From contig JAFWFB010000064.1 of the NCBI GenBank assembly GCA_017512625.1, forward strand, positions 1-5,093: a stretch of 5,093 nt of DNA, in the 5' to 3' direction. Below the pieces are notes generated by a model that was not told the DNA's origin, did not search any database, and saw nothing but the letters and a program-made list of their open reading frames with translations. This document shows, in pieces, positions 1 through 5,093 of this stretch. The stretch is from Erysipelotrichaceae bacterium. Lineage in GTDB: Bacteria; Bacillota_I; Bacilli_A; Erysipelotrichales; Erysipelotrichaceae. Every line of letters starts with the position of its first letter. The first letter of the stretch is position 1. The position numbers and the translations under genes were made by a program.

Positions 1-155
1 AGCGAAGATATGATCGCATAGTCCCTGGTATGACTGCTATCACCGGTCTTTTCGCCTGGTTCGCTTGGCTCATCCTGCGCCCAAACATTGACAGGAACCA
101 GGCCAACAAGCAGAAACAGACATAACAAGACTGTTAATAGTTTTCTTGATTTCAT
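1..155 (-). CDS. Secreted protein, N-terminal fragment (runs off left edge)
   Basis: Only the first 51 codons lie in the window; the rest is beyond the left edge. The start is the ATG at 155-153. The N-terminus is a textbook Sec signal peptide: positive n-region (MKSRK), hydrophobic core at about residues 6-20 (LLTVLLCLFLLVGLV), then a signal peptidase I site VNVWA|QDE after Ala26. There is no lipobox, so the protein is likely released or anchored by a part not seen. The mature start is acidic and rich in Pro, Ser and Gly (DEPSEPGEK), typical of a flexible linker before a domain. An AGGGAG motif lies at 171-176, 15 bases from the ATG, which is longer than usual; no better start lies nearer it. 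It is transcribed divergently from the hydrolase gene. The function cannot be told from this piece; export is well supported. Confidence 0.8.
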   Translation of the reverse strand, partial: MKSRKLLTVLLCLFLLVGLVPVNVWAQDEPSEPGEKTGDSSHTRDYAIISS

Positions 156-177
156 ATTTAAGACTTTTTTCTCCCTA

Positions 178-183
178 ATTATA
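178..183 (-). promoter_or_regulatory. Candidate -10 box for the secreted-protein gene
   Basis: The minus strand reads a perfect TATAAT here, followed by the AGGGAG ribosome-binding motif. No good -35 hexamer sits 16-18 bases upstream. If it is used, transcription would start close to or inside the ribosome-binding motif, giving a very short leader of about 20 bases. AT-rich DNA produces such boxes by chance. Confidence 0.35.
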
Positions 184-236
184 CAATTTCCAGACTTCTT
201 TTCATTCATCAATATCGGATGTAATGACGATTTTTT

Positions 237-245
237 TGCTAGAAT
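237..245 (+). promoter_or_regulatory. Candidate extended -10 promoter for the lipoprotein hydrolase
   Basis: The plus strand reads TGCTAGAAT, an extended -10 element (TG, one base, then TAGAAT, 5 of 6 matches to TATAAT), just after a run of seven T. No convincing -35 is present, which extended -10 promoters tolerate. Transcription would start near 252, about 23 bases before the ATG at 275. Together with the box at 178-183 on the other strand this makes 156-274 a divergent promoter region. Confidence 0.4.
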
Positions 246-274
246 TCAGATGGAAAGAAAAAGCGAAGATCTTT

Positions 275-1162
275 ATGAAAAATATATTAGGTAAAACAAC
301 TGCGCTGATACTTGTCATGATGCTGATCATTGCAGGGTGCGCAAATAATAAGGCGAAAGAAAACGAGGAAAAAACATTGGTAAATACGATCGAATTTGAA
401 GATAAGAAAATGAGCTACCTGCACTTCGGAAACCCGGATGGTAAAAAGCTCATCATCCTACCCGGTCTTTCCTTAAAAAGTGTCATGCTTTCTGCTGAGG
501 CGATCGAAAGTGCCTATCAGATCTTGGCAAAGGACATGGATATTTATCTGTTTGATCATATCGAGATACAGCCGGAAAATTATAGTATCGAGGACATGGC
601 TGATGACACCCTTGCTGCCATAAAAAAACTGGAACTAGAACACTTTAGCCTGATGGGCGTATCCATGGGTGGCATGGTCTCACAGACCATTGCCCTAAAG
701 CAGCCTTCACTGGTCGATGATCTGATACTTTGTTCCACCAGCGCCAATGTAAAGGACATGGATCAGACCGTAATCAGGAAGTGGCTGGAACTTGCTACAG
801 ATAAAAAGGGAAGGGAATTGGCCCAATCCTTTGGCGAGCACGTCTACTCCCCCGGCTTTTTCGAGCAGTATAAGGATGTGATCTTAAGCCTTGGTGATGA
901 TGTAAGCGATCTGGAATACGCTAACTTCATTTCATCGCTTAAGGCCATTATGGATTTTGATGTCTTAGACCGTCTTAAGGACATTCAATGTCCTAGCCTG
1001 GTCCTTGGCGCCGGAAAGGATCAGACACTGGGGGTTGAAGCTTCCTATCAGCTGGCTGAAGGCTTAGGCAGTGAACTATATGTCTATGAAGACTATGGCC
1101 ATGCGGCTTACGATGAAGCGCCTGATTATCTACAGCGTATCAGTAGCTATCTAAACCGATAA
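275..1162 (+). CDS. Lipoprotein with alpha/beta-hydrolase fold
   Basis: 295 residues. The start at 275 is preferred over the in-frame ATG at 224 because it places a lipoprotein signal peptide at the N-terminus: MKN, hydrophobic residues 9-19, lipobox IIAGC with Cys22 as the lipidated residue, then a charged linker. The rest is one alpha/beta-hydrolase domain from about residue 36 to the end. Visible parts are an oxyanion-side loop LPGL (62-65), a helix region YSIEDMADD (103-111), the nucleophile elbow GVSMGG with Ser130, a probable acid Asp249 in LGAGKDQT, and His276 in YGHAAYDEAPDYL. The catalytic triad is therefore complete. The family covers esterases, lipases, peptidases and C-C hydrolases, so the substrate cannot be named. 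Lipidation would tether it to the outer face of the membrane. The ribosome binding site is weak (GAAGA, 265-269). The gene converges on the nucleotidase and shares its terminator. Confidence 0.88.
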   Translation: MKNILGKTTALILVMMLIIAGCANNKAKENEEKTLVNTIEFEDKKMSYLHFGNPDGKKLIILPGLSLKSVMLSAEAIESAYQILAKDMDIYLFDHIEIQPENYSIEDMADDTLAAIKKLELEHFSLMGVSMGGMVSQTIALKQPSLVDDLILCSTSANVKDMDQTVIRKWLELATDKKGRELAQSFGEHVYSPGFFEQYKDVILSLGDDVSDLEYANFISSLKAIMDFDVLDRLKDIQCPSLVLGAGKDQTLGVEASYQLAEGLGSELYVYEDYGHAAYDEAPDYLQRISSYLNR

Positions 1163-1182
1163 GTATATATAGAAGGAAAACA

Positions 1183-1211
1183 AAAACCCGCTTCTAAATG
1201 AAGCGGGTTTT
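1183..1211. terminator. Bidirectional intrinsic terminator between convergent genes
   Basis: Perfect 12-bp stem: AAAACCCGCTTC (1183-1194) pairs with GAAGCGGGTTTT (1200-1211) around the 5-base loop TAAAT. The T tract on the plus strand serves the hydrolase gene, whose stop is 20 bases upstream. The A tract at 1182-1186 reads as U on the minus strand and serves the nucleotidase gene, whose stop is at 1223. One hairpin thus ends both transcripts. Confidence 0.92.
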
Positions 1212-1222
1212 ATTATTCTATT

Positions 1223-2869
1223 TTATTCTACCGTGATTCGGCCTTCGGTAGTCTTGTAGCGTTCATCTATCGAACCGATGGTCATGATCTTTCTGATGAT
1301 GACCTCGCTGTCGGTCGGACCGGCTTTGATGATCGGTTCACAGTTAGTGAAGACGGTATTGCCATCGCCCATGTTAAACAGGACATAGTCACTGCTACCG
1401 ACGGAATAAATCTTTTCCGGATCGATAGGAACATATTCGCCATCTTGCAGGATCATGACATCCTTGACTCTTCTTTCACCCTCGATGCTGACAAACATCT
1501 TGTTTTCATCCAACACTACCGGGGTAGGCACAGAGGTATCAATGGTGTATTTTAAACCGGATACCTGTAAGAAGCCGCCGAATTCACCAACTGCCTTCTC
1601 ATCGAAGGAAGTGATCTTTTCGGTATACATACTGCCGAATTCCAAGGCATCCATGATCTGCTGCCCGGTTGCATAGCAGGAAGATAATGAATTCATGAAT
1701 GGTGCAACATTGATGATGTCACCATAGGTGATCTCGCCTTCTTCGACAGTTGAACGCACCGAACCGCCATTGATCATGACAACATCGGTTTCCAGCTCTT
1801 CCCTGAAGGCATCTGTCACAAAATCAGCCAGACCGATCTCCCGGTTGCGGGCCAGTCTGATGCCATTTTCATCGGTAATGCTCAAGGTGAAAGAAGTAGT
1901 ACCGATGACTTCGGAAAGGATCTCTTCGACCCGGTTATTGGCTTTGGTAACAACTTCCGTAGTCTTCTCATCCTGTTTGTCATATTCGCTGATCAAAAGG
2001 GTCGTGATATTGCCTTCCTTATCGATGATCAGTTCGCCAAGATTGGCCATCTGGGTACCGACTGAAGAAAGAGGGATCTCTTTTCCTTCGGCATTCAGAT
2101 AGTAGTCGCCGATTATTTCAGCATGAGCATGTCCATCCAGTACCGCATCGATACCTTTGGTATTTTTGATCAAGGTAATAGCATCGTAAGGTCTATCGCT
2201 TTCCCTGGTACCTAAGTGGGAGAGCAGGATGACATAGTCAGCACCTTCCTTGCGGGCAGCATCGACAGAAGTCTGGACTGCGTTTGCTAACTGCAATCCA
2301 TCATCTTGGGAGCAGAAATCATAGACGAATTCCCCGTCCTCAACAAAGTTGGTCGGGGTAGAAGTCCTGATTGATGATGGTGTAAGAACGCCAACAAAGG
2401 CTACCTTGGTTCCATCGAAATCCTTGATGGTATAGCCAGGAACATCAGCCAAGGCGTTTTCCTTGTTACCGGTATAAATGATGTTGCTTCCAACGATCGG
2501 GAAGTTGGCCATCTTGATCAGTTCAACCAAGCGCGGAATACCGTAATCAAATTCATGGTTACCGATCGTAGCCGCATCATAGCCCATCTCATTCATCAGG
2601 GAGATGATCTCTTCGCCCTGGGTCAGTACGCCCAGCGTTCCACCCTGAAGATAGTCACCCATGTCAACTAAGGCTACGTAAGGATGCTCAGCCTTGGTAT
2701 CTTCAACAATGGCCTTGGCTGAAGCAAAGCCCAGGTTCTTATCTACACCGCAATGAACATCGCTGGTATAGAAAACATAAATATCATCTGTGCGGACTTT
2801 AGTCGGTTTACAACCGCTAATACCCAGTACGAGCATGATACTTATCAACAACAAAAGAATCTTTTTCAT
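1223..2869 (-). CDS. Lipoprotein 5'-nucleotidase / UshA-type metallophosphoesterase
   Basis: 548 residues, the usual size for the 5'-nucleotidase/UDP-sugar hydrolase/2',3'-cyclic phosphodiesterase family. A lipoprotein signal peptide ends in LGISGC with Cys20 as the lipid anchor, so the enzyme acts outside the membrane. The N-terminal calcineurin-like metallophosphoesterase domain (about 30-290) carries all metal-binding motifs in order: SDVHCG (Asp37, His39), GDYLQGG (Asp72), GNHEFDYG (Asn104, His105), SHLG (His218) and DGHAHAE (His247, His249). The C-terminal 5'-nucleotidase domain (about 325-545) has INGGSVRS (Asn367, Arg372), FLQVSG (433-438) and SSDYVLFNMGDGN (492-504), whose aromatics are where this family stacks the base. 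The likely role is dephosphorylating extracellular nucleotides for nucleoside and phosphate salvage; exact substrate choice cannot be read from sequence. A good ribosome binding site (GAGGG, 2874-2878) lies 4 bases before the ATG. Confidence 0.95.
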   Translation of the reverse strand: MKKILLLLISIMLVLGISGCKPTKVRTDDIYVFYTSDVHCGVDKNLGFASAKAIVEDTKAEHPYVALVDMGDYLQGGTLGVLTQGEEIISLMNEMGYDAATIGNHEFDYGIPRLVELIKMANFPIVGSNIIYTGNKENALADVPGYTIKDFDGTKVAFVGVLTPSSIRTSTPTNFVEDGEFVYDFCSQDDGLQLANAVQTSVDAARKEGADYVILLSHLGTRESDRPYDAITLIKNTKGIDAVLDGHAHAEIIGDYYLNAEGKEIPLSSVGTQMANLGELIIDKEGNITTLLISEYDKQDEKTTEVVTKANNRVEEILSEVIGTTSFTLSITDENGIRLARNREIGLADFVTDAFREELETDVVMINGGSVRSTVEEGEITYGDIINVAPFMNSLSSCYATGQQIMDALEFGSMYTEKITSFDEKAVGEFGGFLQVSGLKYTIDTSVPTPVVLDENKMFVSIEGERRVKDVMILQDGEYVPIDPEKIYSVGSSDYVLFNMGDGNTVFTNCEPIIKAGPTDSEVIIRKIMTIGSIDERYKTTEGRITVE

Positions 2870-2900
2870 AATTCCCTCACTATATTTATTAAGCTATTTA

Positions 2901-2906
2901 ATTATA
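2901..2906 (-). promoter_or_regulatory. Candidate -10 box for the nucleotidase gene
   Basis: The minus strand reads a perfect TATAAT 31 bases before the nucleotidase ATG, a distance that would give a leader of roughly 25 bases holding the GAGGG ribosome binding site. There is no recognisable -35 hexamer at 16-18 bases; the hairpin at 2913-2937 occupies that position. The nucleotidase could equally be read through from the DUF218 gene 72 bases upstream. Confidence 0.3.
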
Positions 2907-2912
2907 AATCAA

Positions 2913-2937
2913 TCCGGTCCTATCTAGTAGGGTCGGA
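2913..2937. repeat. Imperfect inverted repeat in the DUF218-nucleotidase gap
   Basis: Arms TCCGGTCCTA (2913-2922) and TAGGGTCGGA (2928-2937) flank the loop TCTAG. Eight of ten positions pair (4 bp, a 2-base internal mismatch, 4 bp). No T tract follows on either strand, so it is not a standard terminator. It sits 5 bases downstream of the DUF218 stop and just upstream of the candidate -10 box, so a processing hairpin, weak attenuator or operator are all possible. Confidence 0.5.
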
Positions 2938-2941
2938 TAAT

Positions 2942-3973
2942 TTATCTAAATGTAAAGAATAAAGGAACGATGACCGCCAGCCATCCTAAAATCAGGATCA
3001 CAAGATGCTTGAATTCCGAATGGACGGCCACATATTCCCTGATCAGGGCACTAGGCCAGTAATAGAAGGCAACATGAGAACCGATACCGGTACACTTAAG
3101 ACCGATCTTGCGGCAATGTCTAAGGGCCCGGTAGACGTGATAGTTACTGGTAACAAGGGCAATATAGTCGCCACCGCCTCTTTCTTCAATGATCTTTTTC
3201 GAATTGACCAGATTTTCATAGGTCGTTGTCGAGGTATCTTCCGGAACGATCTTCTCTGTCGGTATTCCCTTGGCGATCATATAGTCAGCCATGGCCCTGG
3301 CTTCGGCCAGATCCTCATCCGGTCCCTGTCCGCCTGATGGTATCAGGATCGGTGGGGTTGGATCTTTGTGGTATACTTCCAAAGCCTTGTCGATACGATC
3401 GGATAAAAGCTTTGATACCTTGTTTCCATGGATCAGACCCGATCCGTGAATGATCACATAGTCAAAGTCACGCTTTCTTGGCACGATCTGAAGAAACAGG
3501 GTATAGATCATAAAGATCAGGAAAGAAACGGAGACATAGATCACTGATACACTGAAAACGGAAAAAGGAAGTCCCAGATTCTTGACCAGGTCAACGAAGA
3601 CCTGATTATCGTTGGCAGCAAAGACGATCGACATCATGGTTAGGAAGGTTGTTATCTCACCAATACCGATCAGGATCCCGAAAAACAGTGAAAGCAGGGT
3701 GGACAATCCCTTTCCTTCTCTTTTCATCATGGTGATGCCATTAAAGATCAGGAAAAACGGTACGATGATCACCGCAATACCAAAGATGATGGCCAAAACA
3801 ATCATCACATCGAACATGTGATCTCCGGCTAAATAAGCCAGAAAAAAGATCGTATGAAAAATGGCCAGAACCAGAAAATAGCAGTTGCGATATCTGCTTC
3901 GATCATCTTTGAATGAAACGGTAAACATTGCCCACCAGAACAGGACTATTCCACCCAGTATCAGTAGATCCAT
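2942..3973 (-). CDS. Polytopic membrane protein with DUF218 (SanA/YdcF-like) domain
   Basis: 343 residues. The N-terminal half is hydrophobic with about five predicted membrane helices (roughly 2-19, 31-50, 54-78, 91-115, 138-163), and a last helix lies at 322-341. Between them, residues 169-320 form a DUF218 domain: DYVIIHGSGL (171-180), SGGQGPDE (213-220), AEARAM (223-228), EDTSTTTYEN (245-254) and TSNYHVYRA (275-283), the conserved acidic, Thr/Ser and Asn/His motifs of the family. Members such as E. coli SanA and ElyC are linked to envelope integrity and peptidoglycan precursor metabolism, but the biochemical activity of this type is not established. The helix-domain-helix layout is common in Bacillota homologues. 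No ribosome binding site precedes the ATG; a TATAAT box ends 6 bases before it. It lies upstream of the nucleotidase on the same strand and may be cotranscribed with it. Confidence 0.9.
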   Translation of the reverse strand: MDLLILGGIVLFWWAMFTVSFKDDRSRYRNCYFLVLAIFHTIFFLAYLAGDHMFDVMIVLAIIFGIAVIIVPFFLIFNGITMMKREGKGLSTLLSLFFGILIGIGEITTFLTMMSIVFAANDNQVFVDLVKNLGLPFSVFSVSVIYVSVSFLIFMIYTLFLQIVPRKRDFDYVIIHGSGLIHGNKVSKLLSDRIDKALEVYHKDPTPPILIPSGGQGPDEDLAEARAMADYMIAKGIPTEKIVPEDTSTTTYENLVNSKKIIEERGGGDYIALVTSNYHVYRALRHCRKIGLKCTGIGSHVAFYYWPSALIREYVAVHSEFKHLVILILGWLAVIVPLFFTFR

Positions 3974-3979
3974 AATTTA

Positions 3980-3985
3980 ATTATA
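3980..3985 (-). promoter_or_regulatory. TATAAT box directly upstream of the DUF218 start
   Basis: The minus strand reads TATAAT, then TAAATT, then the ATG at 3973. With the usual 6-7 base distance, transcription would begin at the ATG itself, giving a leaderless message, which would agree with the missing ribosome binding site. Against this, no -35 hexamer is visible and leaderless genes are uncommon in Bacillota. It may be a chance AT-rich match. Confidence 0.3.
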
Positions 3986-4071
3986 TGCTAAAGGAAAAGC
4001 AAAAAGGACCGTTTCATTGGAAGCAGATCCCTGATTGCCTTTTATTAATTCATCAGGATACGGTATCTGAA

Positions 4072-4112
4072 ACTTTATGGCTTTAGGAGATCCTAAAGCA
4101 GCAGCATAAAGT
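4072..4112. repeat. Long interrupted hairpin / palindrome
   Basis: The outer arms ACTTTATG (4072-4079) and CATAAAGT (4105-4112) pair perfectly over 8 bp. The inner arms GCTTTAGGA (4080-4088) and TCCTAAAGC (4091-4099) pair perfectly over 9 bp with only GA between them. The sole interruption is the 5-base bulge AGCAG (4100-4104) on one side. Seventeen pairs with one bulge is unlikely by chance. The near-contiguous inner palindrome would suit a dimeric repressor site; the whole would fold well as RNA on either strand. No T tract follows directly, so it is not itself a terminator. Confidence 0.7.
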
Positions 4113-4117
4113 ATCAA
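4090..4117 (-). promoter_or_regulatory. Candidate sigma-A-type promoter for the DUF218 gene
   Basis: On the minus strand, TTGATA (4117-4112; 5 of 6 to TTGACA) is followed after 16 bases by TAGGAT (4095-4090; 4 of 6 to TATAAT). Transcription would begin near 4083 and give a leader of about 110 bases for the DUF218 gene. The -10 lies inside the inner palindrome at 4080-4099, the classic arrangement for a repressor operator. It starts just after the GNAT terminator. Confidence 0.4.
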
Positions 4118-4166
4118 AAAACACCACTCGTATAGATCCTATGGTTGGTGCGAGTGGTGTTTTTTT
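4116..4166. terminator. Bidirectional intrinsic terminator downstream of the GNAT gene
   Basis: CACCACTCG (4122-4130) pairs perfectly with CGAGTGGTG (4151-4159). It is flanked by six A (4116-4121) and seven T (4160-4166), which extend the stem. The 20-base loop can form a small inner hairpin (ATAG/CTAT). On the minus strand it ends the GNAT operon, whose stop codon is 25 bases upstream. On the plus strand it would end any transcript coming through the gap, but no plus-strand gene is visible there. Confidence 0.88.
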
Positions 4167-4190
4167 GTTTATTAATAGACGACTTGGAAT

Positions 4191-4691
4191 TTATATGTTG
4201 CGTTTTGCTACGACAACAGTATAACCATCTGTATCATAGGTGATCCCGGTCTCTGTGAAGAGGTTCTTTTTCCAGAAATGCTCAGCCTGCGGATTGCCCT
4301 TGACCCAGCCAAGGCGGATGCTTGAAAAGCCAATATTCTTTAAGTAAGAACACAGTTCATCAATGATCCCGCTGCCGATACCTGCGTTTTGTACGGAGAT
4401 ATCCGTCATAAAGAAACCGATAAAGGCCGTGTTTTCATCAGGATAGCTCAGGATCAGATCCATTACGGCGATCAGCTTTTCTCCCTGGTAATATCCCAGA
4501 TAATACTTATCGGAATAATCCTTATTGGGAGGCAAGGCCTTCATATCGCTGGCGATGCTGGCATAGGTTACAAATGGCGGGCAGTAATGATAGTACAAAG
4601 GGTTGTTTTTACACAATGCATATATCTTCGCAATATCATTTTCAGTCAGGCGTCGTACAAGATAGCGATCAGACAAAAGCGAAATTTCCAT
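4191..4691 (-). CDS. GNAT-family N-acetyltransferase
   Basis: 166 residues, the normal length for a single GNAT domain, no signal peptide, so cytoplasmic. The acetyl-CoA pyrophosphate-binding motif A is clear: QNAGIGSGII (101-110), matching Q/R-x-x-G-x-G/A, after the beta-strand AFIGFFMTDISV (89-100). It is followed by the helix DELCSYLKNIG (111-121) and the motif B region LGWVKGNPQAEHFWKKNLF (127-145), where the N-P-x-A-x-x-F-W segment is typical. The N-terminal YLVRRLTENDIAKIYALC is the usual beta1-alpha1. The acceptor substrate (amine, antibiotic, protein or peptide) cannot be deduced. The gene starts 23 bases after the YoaP-like gene stops, so the two are probably one operon. The ribosome binding site is weak (AAAGAAA before the ATG). 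The terminator at 4116-4166 follows. Confidence 0.9.
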   Translation of the reverse strand: MEISLLSDRYLVRRLTENDIAKIYALCKNNPLYYHYCPPFVTYASIASDMKALPPNKDYSDKYYLGYYQGEKLIAVMDLILSYPDENTAFIGFFMTDISVQNAGIGSGIIDELCSYLKNIGFSSIRLGWVKGNPQAEHFWKKNLFTETGITYDTDGYTVVVAKRNI

Positions 4692-4714
4692 ATAGTTTCT
4701 TTAAAAGCAAAGGT

Positions 4715-5093
4715 TTATCGAGCCACCAGCTTCAGGAATTTAGCACTATTCATCTGTTCGTTGGTCAGATATTCACCATTATAAAACAGCGCATAGGTGG
4801 TGACTGGCGTAGGAGCGTTTTGCGCAGTCTCTTTATTATCGATATGAATCGCCTTGAATTCGATGTCATGCTCCTTTGCAGTCTGCTCAAGGATCGGTAC
4901 ATACTTTGCATTGAACGGGCATTGGCTCGTATAGAAAAGGACGTAACCGGAGTCCTCTACATGAGGATGTCTGGCACACTCTTTGAATCTCGGTTTATCT
5001 ACGTCTGACGTGAAAGGCAGATACCACAGCTGTATTCCGTTATCAGCTTCATCGCACACCGTAAAGCCCTTATGGGCCAGATATTTTGGATCA
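4715..5093 (-). CDS. GNAT/YoaP-like protein, C-terminal part (runs off right edge)
   Basis: The frame is open to the window end, giving 125 residues plus stop. It begins ...DPKYLAHKGFTVCDEADNG, the end of a GNAT domain whose acetyl-CoA motif lies outside the window. A GTG at 5059 is not a real start: conserved-looking sequence continues upstream of it and no ribosome binding site precedes it. From about residue 48 comes a thioredoxin-like YoaP-type domain: GYVLFYTSQCPFNAKYVP with a single active-site-like Cys58 in CPF, then APTPVTTYALFYNGE (93-107), whose Pro is where thioredoxin folds carry their cis-proline. A second conserved-type Cys39 is in FKECARHP. This matches from memory the architecture of B. 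subtilis YoaP-like proteins; their biochemical role is not established. It is the upstream partner of the GNAT gene. Confidence 0.82.
   Translation of the reverse strand, partial: DPKYLAHKGFTVCDEADNGIQLWYLPFTSDVDKPRFKECARHPHVEDSGYVLFYTSQCPFNAKYVPILEQTAKEHDIEFKAIHIDNKETAQNAPTPVTTYALFYNGEYLTNEQMNSAKFLKLVAR

Larger units (their letters stand above)
3974..4190. other. 217-base intergenic region without a convincing gene, rich in hairpins
   Basis: The gap lies between the GNAT stop and the DUF218 start. It holds, left to right, a TATAAT box, a bulged hairpin (4027-4059), a long interrupted hairpin (4072-4112) and a terminator (4116-4166). The bulged hairpin pairs ATCCCTGAT (4027-4035) with ATCAGGAT (4052-4059), with one extra C. 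Inside the long spacer a small perfect repeat GATAC-G-GTATC also occurs (4057-4067). The region is either the 5' leader/promoter of the DUF218 gene on the minus strand, or a small RNA gene on the plus strand ending at 4166; the sequence does not decide between them. Confidence 0.6.

Noticed and set aside
1..270. Nine-base direct repeat AGCGAAGAT at 1-9 and 262-270
   Set aside because: It is short, purine-rich and present only twice, one copy inside a gene; chance explains it.
224..274. Earlier in-frame ATG for the hydrolase gene, adding 17 residues
   Set aside because: It would bury the lipoprotein signal peptide behind a charged stretch (EFRWKEKAK), and the likely promoter box at 237-245 lies downstream of it.
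88..294. 68-codon plus-strand frame at the left edge
   Set aside because: It starts inside the secreted-protein gene, crosses the divergent promoter region and ends inside the hydrolase signal peptide; its Phe-rich translation reflects T-rich intergenic DNA.
1455..2102. Open frames of 73 and 124 codons on the plus strand
   Set aside because: They lie wholly inside the well-supported nucleotidase gene on the other strand. Their Ser/Val/Thr-rich translations are typical antisense shadows and have no ribosome binding site or domain.
3420..3810. Dense GATC tetranucleotides in the DUF218 gene
   Set aside because: They follow from frequent Asp, Ile and Leu codons (GAT, ATC, CTGATC) in a hydrophobic protein; there is no regular spacing to suggest an origin or methylation-controlled element.
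3005..3821. Several open frames of 69-110 codons on the plus strand
   Set aside because: They are antisense to the DUF218 gene, overlap one another in different frames and show no recognisable motif.
4389..5008. Overlapping frames of 131 and 144 codons on the plus strand
   Set aside because: They are antisense to both GNAT-family genes, whose conserved motifs are clear on the minus strand, and they overlap each other out of frame.

Overview
The window looks like a stretch of chromosome from a low- to mid-GC Gram-positive bacterium (Bacillota). The reasons are two lipoproteins with classic lipobox signal peptides, AGGAG-like ribosome binding sites, short TATAAT-type promoter boxes, and protein families common in that phylum: a DUF218/SanA-YdcF protein with several membrane helices, and a GNAT protein with a YoaP-like C-terminal domain. 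A more specific assignment (for example Erysipelotrichales or Clostridia) cannot be made from this sequence alone. I see no phage, transposon, CRISPR, rRNA or tRNA signal.

Layout. Left edge: the first 51 codons of a secreted protein on the minus strand, with a clear signal peptide. A divergent promoter region of about 120 bases (156-274) separates it from a plus-strand lipoprotein with an alpha/beta-hydrolase fold (275-1162). That gene converges on a minus-strand lipoprotein 5'-nucleotidase/UshA-type metallophosphoesterase (1223-2869), and both appear to share one bidirectional terminator (1183-1211). Upstream of the nucleotidase, on the same strand, is a polytopic membrane protein with a cytoplasmic- or outside-facing DUF218 domain (2942-3973). 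The gap between them is 72 bases and holds an imperfect hairpin and a possible -10 box.

The 217-base gap 3974-4190 has no convincing gene but is rich in structure: a bulged hairpin, a long 17-bp interrupted hairpin whose core overlaps a candidate promoter, and a strong bidirectional terminator. Right of it are two consecutive minus-strand acetyltransferase-family genes: a stand-alone GNAT (4191-4691), and the C-terminal part of a GNAT protein with a YoaP-like thioredoxin-fold domain that runs off the right edge (4715-5093).

How they fit together. Four of the six genes encode exported or membrane proteins: secreted, lipoprotein hydrolase, lipoprotein nucleotidase and DUF218 membrane protein. 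The left two thirds therefore reads as a cell-envelope neighbourhood. The nucleotidase probably salvages extracellular nucleotides; the substrates of the others are unknown. The two GNAT genes probably form a separate operon that ends at the terminator. Most of this is ordinary chromosomal content. I did not find a clear undescribed system; the least explained piece is the structured gap 3974-4190.
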